In this document: piece after piece, positions 55,030 to 62,066 of the stretch
Position numbering within the stretch: the stretch's first letter is position 1
Layout of the letters: every line of letters starts with the position of its first letter
Origin: Actinomycetes bacterium
Lineage (GTDB): Bacteria; Actinomycetota; Acidimicrobiia; Acidimicrobiales; Palsa-688
Direction of reading: 5' to 3'
Assembly: GCA_021838445.1 (NCBI GenBank)
Contig: JAKCDU010000021.1
Span: 1-62,066 of the forward strand
Length of the DNA: 62,066 nt
Translations under genes and position numbers: made by a program
The notes under the pieces: model-generated
The model's database searches: none
The model's input: the letters and a program-made list of their open reading frames with translations, nothing else
Told to the model about the DNA's origin: nothing

Positions 55030-55059
55030 GGCCGCCCGCCTTGGGGGGTGCGGGCGGCC
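55030..55059. other. Stem-loop upstream of tRNA-Arg
   Basis: GGCCGCCCGC and its complement GCGGGCGGCC flank a 10-nt loop. No gene on either strand ends here, so its role is unclear. Confidence 0.4.
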
Positions 55060-55115
55060 GTTGGCCGCCGCCTACGACCTCTGGGTGGTTTCGGCTAGAG
55101 TTCGTCGTTCAACCA

Positions 55116-55188
55116 GCGCTCGTAGCCCAATGGATAGAGCATCTGACTACGGATCAGAAGGTTGGGGGTTCGAGTCCCTCCGAGCGCG
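55116..55188 (+). tRNA. tRNA-Arg (anticodon ACG)
   Basis: A 73-nt cloverleaf. Acceptor GCGCTCG pairs with CGAGCGC, the anticodon stem TCTGA/TCAGA holds the loop CTACGGA (anticodon ACG), and the T arm contains TTCGAGT. CCA is not encoded. The 3' part is duplicated 795 bp downstream. Confidence 0.95.
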
Positions 55189-55190
55189 CT
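55144..55190 (+). repeat. Attachment-like direct repeat, copy 1 (3' part of tRNA-Arg)
   Basis: 47 bp from the anticodon stem to just past the tRNA 3' end. It repeats at 55939-55985 with one mismatch (G55174 to A55969). Such repeats mark integration of mobile elements into tRNA genes. Confidence 0.8.
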
Positions 55191-55224
55191 TACTGACCGG
55201 AGTCCGCGGAAGATTCCGACCCGA

Positions 55225-55485
55225 TTACTTCTCGTAGTGGTATCGGGCCTGTAGGACGACGATGTCATCGCCGTCAATCAGGTAGACCAGCTGGTGTTCC
55301 TCGTCGATGCGTCGGGACCAGCACCCGGCCAGAACGTGGCGGAGGTGCTCGGGTTTGCCGATTCCGGTGAACGGGTCGCGTACAACATCATCGAGTAGGC
55401 GGTTGATCCGTTTGAGGGTTGCCTTGTCGGTGGATTGCCAGTAGCGGTAGTCATCCCATCCGTGTGGGGTGAAGCACAGGCGCAT
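55225..55485 (-). CDS. yoeB: YoeB family mRNA interferase toxin
   Basis: An 86-residue RelE-fold toxin. It starts MRLCFTPHGWDDYRYWQ and has the catalytic end YHYEK and the conserved LVYLIDGDDIVVLQARYHY. It cleaves ribosome-bound mRNA. The start shares one base with the antitoxin stop (TGATG). Confidence 0.95.
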   Translation of the reverse strand: MRLCFTPHGWDDYRYWQSTDKATLKRINRLLDDVVRDPFTGIGKPEHLRHVLAGCWSRRIDEEHQLVYLIDGDDIVVLQARYHYEK

Positions 55486-55727
55486 CAGCCGAGTTCGTGT
55501 TGTTCTCGCTGACCTTGGCGAGCCTGATCCAAGCTTTCGAGGAGGCGGCGGGCATTGGCGGGAACGCGCAGCAGCCACGCTGTCTCGGTGAGGGCTTCAT
55601 AGTCGGCTTTGGAAAGAAGGACAGCGTCTCCGCGCTTGGAGGTGATCTCGACCGGCTGGCGGTCGTCGTTGACCCGCTCGATTAGGGGAAACAGGTTCTT
55701 ACGCGCCTCGCTGGCGGTTATGGACAT
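55485..55727 (-). CDS. yefM: YefM family antitoxin
   Basis: An 80-residue Phd/YefM protein (MSITASEARKNLFPLIERVNDDRQPVEITSKRGDAVLLSKADYEAL). The ATG at 55727 matches the family start; a longer frame to 55757 would add ten residues. It neutralises YoeB and, with it, represses the operon. Confidence 0.95.
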   Translation of the reverse strand: MSITASEARKNLFPLIERVNDDRQPVEITSKRGDAVLLSKADYEALTETAWLLRVPANARRLLESLDQARQGQREQHELG

Positions 55728-55750
55728 GACACCACCTCCCCGGAAGAGTA

Positions 55751-55766
55751 GTACCAATTATGGTAC
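55751..55766. promoter_or_regulatory. Candidate YefM operator
   Basis: GTACCAATTATGGTAC is a perfect 6+4+6 inverted repeat 23 bp before yefM, fitting autoregulation by the toxin-antitoxin complex. Confidence 0.6.
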
Positions 55767-55938
55767 CAGTTGTGAGGTCTTGGGGCGAGTGAGAAACCCA
55801 ACAGCGCACCCAACAAGACCGTTCCGCCTTGTGGCACTCTGTCCCACGCTGGATCAGCTGCGGGCCAGATCGGCTTCGTGGAGCGGGGAGAACGGGACGA
55901 TCCGGGATGCCGGCGGCCGGACTGGGACGCTGCCGAAT

Positions 55939-55985
55939 TGACTACGGATCAGAAGGTTGGGGGTTCGAATCCCTCCGAGCGCGCT
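55939..55985 (+). repeat. Attachment-like direct repeat, copy 2 (tRNA-Arg 3' part)
   Basis: 46 of 47 bases match the tRNA-Arg 3' part. There is no 5' half, so it is not a functional tRNA. It closes a 795-bp unit that starts in the intact tRNA gene and holds the YefM/YoeB pair. Confidence 0.85.
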
Positions 55986-56064
55986 GAAAGGGCTGTTCAA
56001 GCCCGATGTCTGGCAAAACAAGTGAACCAGGCGAAGCTTGGAATCGAGTTGATCCGGTCTCTGC

Positions 56065-56839
56065 TCACCGGCCCCGACCCATTTCCCGACCCAGGGTACG
56101 GCGGAGTTCCATGGACATCTTTCGCCAACCCTGACCTTCTCGGTCCGCCTGAACTCGTTGCGACGGAGCCGATCGAACCGTCCCAGCATCTCGGCGAATA
56201 CTTCGATCGAGAAGCCTGGATCCTCTCGGGCGGCAAGCTTGAACAAGGCATCCAGCCCCGAAGTTGTCCACCACGGCGGCGAGGTCTACGAAGTCCCGGG
56301 CCTCGGCTCGGCCGAAGATAGCGAGGACCTGGTCGACGGCGAGCTCGGTAGCGTTCAGTAGGGGGAGGCCGTCGCCTATCTCCAGTGGAAACAGTCGAGC
56401 GTCGGCGGCGAGGTCCACGAAGTCACGCGCCTCGGCCCGACCGACGATGTCGACCGACGATGTCGAGCGCCTTGTCGACCGCCAGCTCGGTTGCGCTGAG
56501 AAGGGGTAACCCGTCGTCGATCTCGAGCGGGAACGATCGAGCCTTGGCCGCGAGGTTCACTTCGGTCGTGTCGCCATCTCTTGCGACGGCGAGTCGAACG
56601 AAGCCGGGGCCTTCGCGAACCCGGCGGACGTCGAATCCTGGTGCCTGGAGCGCCGATTCGGCTGCCGGTGCCCGCCGTCGTACGTCGGCGGTGCTCAACC
56701 CGAAGAAGTCGAGGTCCTGGGTGCGACGGTCTACGTCCCGGCGCAGGATCAACGCGGCCCCGCCCGCCAGCGCGAAGCCCTCTGCAGCTTCCAGGCCGGC
56801 GACGACCTCGGCGATCTGCCGCTGGAACGGCGTCAGCAT
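56065..56839 (-). pseudogene. AbiEii-like nucleotidyltransferase, broken by duplications and indels
   Basis: The intact 5' part starts MLTPFQRQIAEVV at 56839 and has FALAGGAALILR...RTQDLDFFG, the AbiEii/DUF1814 nucleotidyltransferase active-site region (toxin of the AbiE type). A 13-bp tandem duplication (56439-56464) breaks the frame. The segment after it repeats the previous 43 residues (129-bp tandem duplication, 56281-56409 and 56410-56551). An extra G in GGGG at 56256-56259 breaks the frame again before LFKLAAREDPGFSIEVFAEMLGRFDRLRRNEF, and a third shift near 56150 seems needed to reach the last stop at 56065. Confidence 0.85.
56281..56551 (-). repeat. 129-bp tandem duplication inside the AbiEii-like pseudogene
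   Basis: Two diverged copies (56281-56409; 56410-56551, the latter carrying the 13-bp insert) encode FPLEIxDGLPLLxATELAVD and what follows. The unit is 43 codons, so the duplication itself kept the frame. Confidence 0.85.
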
Positions 56840-56873
56840 CGAAGGTTGATCCTCCGATCGTCCCGCATCCAGA

Positions 56874-57053
56874 ACACGCGTTGGTGAACCGGTAGCGTGT
56901 GATGAAGGAATCGCTGGTCCACGGGGCGGGCTCGCCGCGCGCTCGGCGGTGGAAGGCATCGTGGCGGAGGGCTGCGAACTCGCAATAGGTGTCGTAGACC
57001 GGGGATGGGACGGGCGGGCGCATGGGGACGTGGACCCCAAGACGCCTGCTCAC
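56874..57053 (-). pseudogene. Fragment of a 5-hmdU DNA kinase-like helical domain (base-hypermodification family)
   Basis: The minus-strand frame reads PVYDTYCEFAALRHDAFHRR then ARGEPAPWTSDSFITRYRFTNA. This agrees with the start of the HMUDK_hel / nucleotide-kinase-like domain (usual form VYDTYWRFAAERQ...RRxRGEPPPWTxDPIL..YRFTNxYRASDRV). The match ends at TNA, just before the AbiEii pseudogene; the rest of the domain is missing. The call is from memory of the family pattern. Confidence 0.55.
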
Positions 57054-57484
57054 CGTGCGCAGCCAGAGAACGAGTTAGCGTCGCCGAGTCAGCGGTGCCT
57101 GGTTTCAGTGGCCGTCTAGTGGAAGGGTCCACCTGTTGGGTGGGCCACCGGGCGTGACACGGGACGGCCGCTTGGTGCACGAGTCGGAGCCCGTTCAGTT
57201 CGCAATGCTTGGGTAGAGGGCTTCTTCGGCTGGGGCCGAGGTCTTACTCCGGGTCCCACCGGGGCCGGGGCGCCGGGCCGGCGCAGAGCCGGGCGGGAAG
57301 GGGCGATCCCTAGTCAAAATCCCGTCTCCGAGGCACTCTCGCCCCCATCGACCCAGAACCGAGTATCAGACGTGGAAATGACGACCAAACGGGAATCCCA
57401 CCCCGACGCCGGCCAGCGCCAGCCCCGCTGGGACCGGCCGGTGGCAGCCACGTCCACCACGCAGCCGGCGCCGGCCCCGCCACC
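57054..57484. other. Intergenic region without a credible gene
   Basis: About 430 bp between the decayed islet and the response regulator stop. Short frames on both strands show no family pattern. It may hold more remnants of the islet; none could be identified. Confidence 0.6.
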
Positions 57485-58180
57485 TCAACTCTCGAGGTAA
57501 CGCAGCACGGCCAGCACACGCCGGTGGTCGGTGGGTGTCGCCGCCAGGTTGAGCTTGGCGAAGATGTTGGCCACGTGCTTCTCGACCGCCCCCTCGGAGA
57601 TGACCAGGCTGGCGGCGATGGCGGAGTTGGAGCGTCCCTCGGCCATGAGCGCCAGCACCTCTTTCTCCCGCCCGCTCAGGCCGGCGAGGGTGTCGGTCCG
57701 TCGCGAAGCGCCCATCAGCTGGGTGACCACCTCGGGGTCGAGGGCGGTGCCACCGGAGGCGACCCGGAGCAGGGCGTCGACGAAGTCGGACACGTCGGCC
57801 ACCCGGTCCTTCAGCAGGTAGCCGACCCCGCCAGCGCCGTTGGCCAGCAGTTCCGCGGCGTAGCGGGTCTCGACGTACTGGGAGAAGACGAGGATCCCCA
57901 CGTCGGGGTGGTCCCGGCGCAGGGCGAGGGCGGCCCGCAGGCCCTCGTCGGTGAAATCCGGTGGCATGCGGATGTCGACCACCGCCACATCCGGCGGGTG
58001 GGAGGCGACGGCCTGCTGCAGGCCGGCGGCGTCGCCGACGGCACCGGTGACCACAAAGCCGCGGTCGAGGAGCAGCTGGACCAGCCCGTCGCGCAGGATG
58101 GCCGAGTCCTCGGCGATGACAACCGCCACCGGCGCCACGGGCGCCCCAGGTGCGGGGGAGGCAACTCCGGATGTGGTCAA
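57485..58180 (-). CDS. NarL/LuxR family response regulator
   Basis: A 231-residue regulator with receiver domain (VVIAEDSAILRDGL, phospho-Asp in VAVVDIRMPPD, Lys in GYLLKDRV) and C-terminal LuxR helix-turn-helix (LSGREKEVLALMAEGRSNSAIAASLVISEGAVEKHVANIFAKL). The start is TTG at 58180, overlapping the kinase stop as TTGA. Confidence 0.92.
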   Translation of the reverse strand: MTTSGVASPAPGAPVAPVAVVIAEDSAILRDGLVQLLLDRGFVVTGAVGDAAGLQQAVASHPPDVAVVDIRMPPDFTDEGLRAALALRRDHPDVGILVFSQYVETRYAAELLANGAGGVGYLLKDRVADVSDFVDALLRVASGGTALDPEVVTQLMGASRRTDTLAGLSGREKEVLALMAEGRSNSAIAASLVISEGAVEKHVANIFAKLNLAATPTDHRRVLAVLRYLES

Positions 58181-59520
58181 GACCGCAACGGTAGGTCGAC
58201 GGTCACGACCGACGGCCCTCCTGGTGGGCTGGCGATGCTCAGCTGACCGTCGATGGCACCGACCCGGTCGGCCAGGCCGGCCAGGCCACTGGAGGAGGAG
58301 CCGATCCGATTGATGGCGGCGCCCCCCCGGCCGTTGTCGCGCACGACGATCCGGAGCCATGGGCCGTGTTGGGCGCACGTGAGCGAGGCGCGCGACGCCT
58401 GAGCGTGCTGGGCCACGTTGGCGAGCAGTTCGGCGGCGCAGAAGTAGCTGATGGCTTCAACGGTGGTGCCTGGTCGGGATAGTACGGAAACCCTCACCTC
58501 GGTGGGCACGGGACTGCGGGCGGCCAGGGTGGCCAGGGCGTTCTCCAGTCCGGTGTCGAGAGCCGGGGGGTGGATGCCGCGGGCCAGGTCACGCAGGTCG
58601 GTGATGGCCTCCTTGGCGCCCCGGTGGGCGTCGGCGACCAGGCGGTGAATGGCCTCCAGCTCCGGGCTTTGCTGGTCGGCCGGCAGGTCGTCCAGCTTCT
58701 CCTTGGCCTGACCGAGGCGCATGGCCAGGGCGACGAGCTGGGCTTGGGTGCCGTCGTGCAGGTTCCGCTCGATGCGCCGAAGGGTCTCGGTGGCGGCCGA
58801 GATGGTCTTGGACCTCGACTCCTCCAGGCTGCGGACCCGGGAGGAGGCGGCGTCGGGTCCGAGGAGGATGTGCATCAACCGCTTGTCGATGAACACGACC
58901 AGCCTCATCATCCACGGGGCGAGGAGGAGCAGAACGAGGCCGGTGACGAACAGCCCGACGTGGGTGACGAGCCCGGTCGGACCTCCGACCGGGCTGGGTG
59001 AGAAGAGGCGCCCGAAGGGACCGAACCTGGTGCCCCCGCTGGCGCCGGTCAGGGGGGAGGCCAGGTTGAACAACGCTTCGATCCAGACGCTCAGGGCGAA
59101 CCACACCCCGAACAGGGTCAGAGGGACCCGGGCTCCGAAGTAGGCGGCGGCCCGCCAGGCGGCCCGGTCGCCCAGGGCGGCCCGCAGCCACCCGGCCCAC
59201 CCGGACCGGGGATGGAAGGGCTCGGGCTCGAGGAGCTCCTCGCCGAGCAGCTGGCGGGCCAGTTCCCGTTCCCAGCGGCCGTAACCCCGGGCCAGGCGCA
59301 GGCCGCCGGCGAGGACCACGATCCCGACCAGGACCGCCGTGAGCATCACCCCGGCCAGCCCAACGGCCAGCAACACGAACACGGCCACGCTGGCCAGAGC
59401 CGAGCTGAGTATGAAGAAGGCCAGCTCGGCCCAACTACGCTTGGAGAAGGGCTCCTTGGCGATCCGAAGGGCCAGCAGCCTGAGCTGGTCAACTCGTTCC
59501 TGAGGGATCCGAATCTGCAT
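58177..59520 (-). CDS. Sensor histidine kinase (NarL-type, HisKA_3)
   Basis: A 447-residue kinase with about four membrane helices in the N-terminal half. The HisKA_3 phospho-His is in RIERNLHDGTQAQLVALAMRLGQ; the HATPase N box is in ELLANVAQHAQAS and the G1 box is DNGRGG. The ATG at 59520 is the first in-frame Met after the upstream stop region that keeps normal length. In operon with the ABC exporter upstream (26 bp) and the response regulator downstream. Confidence 0.94.
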   Translation of the reverse strand: MQIRIPQERVDQLRLLALRIAKEPFSKRSWAELAFFILSSALASVAVFVLLAVGLAGVMLTAVLVGIVVLAGGLRLARGYGRWERELARQLLGEELLEPEPFHPRSGWAGWLRAALGDRAAWRAAAYFGARVPLTLFGVWFALSVWIEALFNLASPLTGASGGTRFGPFGRLFSPSPVGGPTGLVTHVGLFVTGLVLLLLAPWMMRLVVFIDKRLMHILLGPDAASSRVRSLEESRSKTISAATETLRRIERNLHDGTQAQLVALAMRLGQAKEKLDDLPADQQSPELEAIHRLVADAHRGAKEAITDLRDLARGIHPPALDTGLENALATLAARSPVPTEVRVSVLSRPGTTVEAISYFCAAELLANVAQHAQASRASLTCAQHGPWLRIVVRDNGRGGAAINRIGSSSSGLAGLADRVGAIDGQLSIASPPGGPSVVTVDLPLRS

Positions 59521-59546
59521 CCAGCCCTCCTCCCCGCCGGCCTGGG

Positions 59547-60380
59547 TCAAGCGTCCCGTCCCATGAATAGTACGACCCCGGCGGTCACGCACACGGCGGC
59601 ATACAGCACCATGAGCAGCAAGCCGGCCGCCGGAGACAGATCATGGATGATCCCGCCCTGTCCCGGCTGGTGGACGGTCGACATGACCGAGTTGGTCAGG
59701 ATCTGGGTCGGTACGTAGCGCACGTCGGGCTCGGAGATGCCCCGCATGACGAGCGGGAGCACGAAGACCACACCGACGAAGGAGGCGATCGCCCCGGCCG
59801 TGCTGCGGACGATGAGCCCGAACCCGAAGGACATGAGAGCCAGCAGGGACACGAAGAGGCCGGTCATCAGCACGGCCCGGGTCGCCCCCGGCGTTCCGAG
59901 TGAGGCGCTCGGAGCCCCCCCACCCGAAAGGATGGCCTGGCCGAGGAAGAACGACGCCAGGCTCAGCAGCTCACAGAAGAGGACCATGACAGCGGTGGTG
60001 ACCGCAATCTTGGCGGCCAGGAGCATCGGTCGCCTCGGGGAGGCGGCCAGCGTGGTTCGGATGGTCCCGCTCGAGTACTCGCCGGTGATGAGCATGGCCC
60101 CTAACACGCCGCTGGTCAGGGCGGCGACGATCATCCCCGCGAGGGAGCTCTGGGTCGGGTCGAAGCCCTGGTAGAAGCCCGGTCCGTGATGGAGTTGGGC
60201 GTTGGCGACCAGACCGCTGACCAGCAGGGCCAGGACCACGGCCAAGCCGAGCGTGATGGCGGTCGAGCGGAGGGTGGTGATCTTGGCCAGCTCGGCCTTG
60301 ACCACGTGCTGGAACCGGTAGTGCCCGGGCGGGACGGCCGGGGCGGCGTGGCCGATGGGAAGGGAAACGGCCTGGGTCAC
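59547..60380 (-). CDS. ABC-2 type permease
   Basis: A 277-residue protein with six membrane helices. ITGEYSSGTIRTTLAASPRR in the first cytoplasmic loop is typical of ABC-2 permeases of the peptide/antibiotic export type. The GTG start overlaps the ATPase stop as GTGA. Confidence 0.93.
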   Translation of the reverse strand: MTQAVSLPIGHAAPAVPPGHYRFQHVVKAELAKITTLRSTAITLGLAVVLALLVSGLVANAQLHHGPGFYQGFDPTQSSLAGMIVAALTSGVLGAMLITGEYSSGTIRTTLAASPRRPMLLAAKIAVTTAVMVLFCELLSLASFFLGQAILSGGGAPSASLGTPGATRAVLMTGLFVSLLALMSFGFGLIVRSTAGAIASFVGVVFVLPLVMRGISEPDVRYVPTQILTNSVMSTVHQPGQGGIIHDLSPAAGLLLMVLYAAVCVTAGVVLFMGRDA

Positions 60381-61297
60381 GCGACTACCTCCGGCATGGT
60401 GGGGCGATATTCGACATCGTCCTGGGTCAGCTCCATGAAGGCGTCCTCCAAGGAGACGGCGATGGGCATCAACTCGTGGACCCGGAGCCCGCGCTGGGCG
60501 GCCAGGTCACCGATCTGGGGGGCGGTCAGACCCTCGACGGTGAGGGCGCCGCCTTCGCCGTCGCTGACGGTCGCTCCTTCGGTCACCAAGGCAGAAGTAA
60601 AGGTTTCGCGGTCGGGAGTGACGAGCTTGACGGCGCTGCGACCGCTGCGGCTGACGAAGTCGGCCACGCTGGTCTCGGCGATCAGGCGTCCCCGGCCGAT
60701 CACGACCAGCCGGTCGGCCGTCAGCGCCATCTCGCTGATCAGGTGGCTGGAAACGAACACCGTTCGGCCCTCGGCGGCCAGGCTGCGCAGGAAGTTGCGG
60801 ACCCAGCGGATGCCTTCGGGGTCGAGGCCGTTGACCGGCTCGTCGAAGAGCAACACACCGGGATCACCGAGCAGGGTGGCGGCGATACCGAGACGCTGGC
60901 CCATACCGAGGGAGAATTTGCCGGCCCGACGGTTGGCGACCGATGTCAAGCCGACCTGGTCGAGGACCTCGTCGACGCGGCGGAGAGGGATGTCGTTGTT
61001 GAGGGCCAGCCACCGGAGGTGGTTCCGGGCCGTGCGGGCTGGATGGTAGGCCTTGGCCTCGAGAAGGGCGCCGACCTCGCGCAGCGGCCAGGCCAACTCG
61101 GAGTAGTGCTGCCCCGCGATCAGGGCCGATCCCGAGTTGGGCGTGTCGAGGCCCATGATCATGCGCATGGTGGTGGACTTTCCTGACCCGTTGGGCCCGA
61201 GGAAGCCGGTGACCACACCGGGCGGGACCTCGAAGGTCAAGCTGTCCACTGCGGTGGTGGCGCCGTAGCGTTTCGTCAGTGAGTGTGCCGTAATCAT
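60377..61297 (-). CDS. ABC transporter ATP-binding protein
   Basis: A 306-residue ATPase with Walker A GPNGSGKST, signature FSLGMGQRLG, Walker B VLLFDEP and an H-loop in VFVSSHL. First gene of a four-gene exporter/two-component operon. The kinase probably senses the exported compound or the damage it causes. Confidence 0.95.
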   Translation of the reverse strand: MITAHSLTKRYGATTAVDSLTFEVPPGVVTGFLGPNGSGKSTTMRMIMGLDTPNSGSALIAGQHYSELAWPLREVGALLEAKAYHPARTARNHLRWLALNNDIPLRRVDEVLDQVGLTSVANRRAGKFSLGMGQRLGIAATLLGDPGVLLFDEPVNGLDPEGIRWVRNFLRSLAAEGRTVFVSSHLISEMALTADRLVVIGRGRLIAETSVADFVSRSGRSAVKLVTPDRETFTSALVTEGATVSDGEGGALTVEGLTAPQIGDLAAQRGLRVHELMPIAVSLEDAFMELTQDDVEYRPTMPEVVA

Positions 61298-61577
61298 CAC
61301 GACTAAGGCTACGGATCGGGGTACCCGGGGGGAATGGCGCTGGTCGGCGTCTCCGAGACCGGGCGGCCCCCCGGGTGAAGGTGGGGCTACCCCCACCCTC
61401 CGAAGGGGTACGGAATGGTCGCGCTCATCGGTTGAACACGTCGGGCTTGGTCTCCCAACCCCGACCGCAGCGGTGGGTGCGGGTCAGGATTCGCAGCTCG
61501 GGTCGCTGCGCCAGCGCCGCCAGAGCGCCGAGAGGGGTCGGCTCAGGCGGGCGAACCGGACGAGCACCCAGGGCCCG

Positions 61578-62048
61578 TCAGTCGTGTTCGACCCTCCGGA
61601 GTCCCCCGGCCGCAGTCCACCACTCGACCACGAGCTTGGTGGCCAAGGCGTTCAGTCCGGTGATCGCCACTTCGCCGATGTCCGCCACGAACATCTCACC
61701 GTCGGGCGCCTCCCCGTCACCCTCGGTGGTGACCGGGCCGGCCGGGACGGCGCGCCCGGCGAGCTTGGCCTCACCCGGCCAGTCGCCCTCTTTGCCTTCT
61801 TCGGGGTGGACGGTCGGACCGTGCAGCGCGAAGCGGGGGTCGCGGTGGAGATCGTGACCTTTGCGGGCGCCCGGCATGGACCCGAAGCGCAATTCGCCGT
61901 CGATGAACTCGCATTCGATCCCTGAGATGCGAGGCGAGCCGTCGGCTCGGACGGTGGCAATCGTCTTGTGGCGCCCGGCCTCGAACATGGCGCGCACCCG
62001 TGCCGCGAACGCCGGCTCGGCCTCCTCGATCGAGCCCCACGATGTCAC
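61578..62048 (-). CDS. Pyridoxamine 5'-phosphate oxidase-like (PPOX/F420-type) protein
   Basis: A 156-residue split-barrel flavin-binding protein. TIATVRADGSPRISGIECEF and LRFGSMPGARKGHDLHRDPRFALH match the PPOX/F420-dependent family. GTG start at 62048. After its TGA the same frame stays open for 50 more codons to 61425. Confidence 0.88.
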   Translation of the reverse strand: MTSWGSIEEAEPAFAARVRAMFEAGRHKTIATVRADGSPRISGIECEFIDGELRFGSMPGARKGHDLHRDPRFALHGPTVHPEEGKEGDWPGEAKLAGRAVPAGPVTTEGDGEAPDGEMFVADIGEVAITGLNALATKLVVEWWTAAGGLRRVEHD

Positions 62049-62066
62049 GGAGCCGAGCCTACCTAG

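Noticed and set aside
55094-55196. Reading frame ending in TTDQKVGGSSPSERAY across the tRNA
   Set aside because: It is a translation of the tRNA-Arg gene, a well-known false protein; the similar frame near 55940 comes from the repeated tRNA 3' part.
57100-57170. Possible insertion-sequence end (GTTTCAGTGGCCG... and GGGTCCACC)
   Set aside because: It recalls terminal repeats of some insertion sequences, but no matching second end, target duplication or transposase remnant could be found.

Overview
The window is about 70 % G+C, densely packed, and rich in GTG and stop/start-overlap (ATGA, GTGA, TTGA) starts. Its gene content is that of a high-GC actinobacterium: bifunctional GlnE, glutamine-dependent NadE, K+-independent H+-pyrophosphatase, a DevR/DosR-like regulator, TIGR03086 and F420/PPOX-like families, and many ECF/anti-sigma and LysM proteins. 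The mix suggests a member of class Acidimicrobiia; that rank is an inference from gene content. No rRNA, CRISPR array or intact transposase was seen.

Layout. 1-16.2 kb is mostly core: a membrane-anchored fragment, mscL, glnE, nadE, a TetR regulator, an RsbV/RsbW-type partner-switch pair, DUF4395, a DtxR-type metalloregulator overlapping hppA, then topA-tmk-holB. 16.2-33 kb holds a flotillin/NfeD-like pair, a devR-like response regulator, a GntR-MFS operon, DUF4236, an EEP hydrolase, a beta-lactamase-like hydrolase, TIGR03086, a broken macro-domain gene, hemerythrin, a MoxR-DUF58-VWA operon, an ABC-2 exporter and two secreted proteins. 33-37 kb is an envelope-stress cluster: a LysM/NlpC-P60 hydrolase divergent from an ECF sigma/anti-sigma operon. 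The hydrolase and the anti-sigma factor carry what looks like the same membrane module. 37-46.7 kb has a DUF4388/DUF4115-like pair, glutamate decarboxylase, SOD-OsmC behind a CsoR-like operator, a VapBC pair, a YkgJ protein, a SCO1-TlpA fusion with a CtaG-like protein, and an orphan molybdate/tungstate-type binding protein. 46.7-55 kb contains an SH3 lipoprotein, SulP and TauE/SafE transporters, DUF1330, a PadR-membrane protein pair and a large PAS-GGDEF-EAL protein.

55.1-57.1 kb is a small accessory islet at tRNA-Arg(ACG). The 3' part of the tRNA is repeated 795 bp downstream, and a YefM/YoeB toxin-antitoxin pair lies between the copies. Next to it are an AbiEii-like nucleotidyltransferase pseudogene (129-bp internal duplication, 13-bp duplication, extra G) and a fragment resembling the helical domain of 5-hmdU DNA kinase / base-hypermodification proteins. 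57.5-62 kb holds a NarL-type two-component system in one operon with an ABC-2 exporter, then a PPOX-family protein.

The most interesting points are the sigma/anti-sigma/hydrolase cluster with its shared membrane module and 28-bp palindrome, the tRNA-Arg islet with decayed defence genes, and several well-placed candidate operators (DtxR, DosR, CsoR, PadR, YefM types). All family calls come from reading the sequence; no database search was run.
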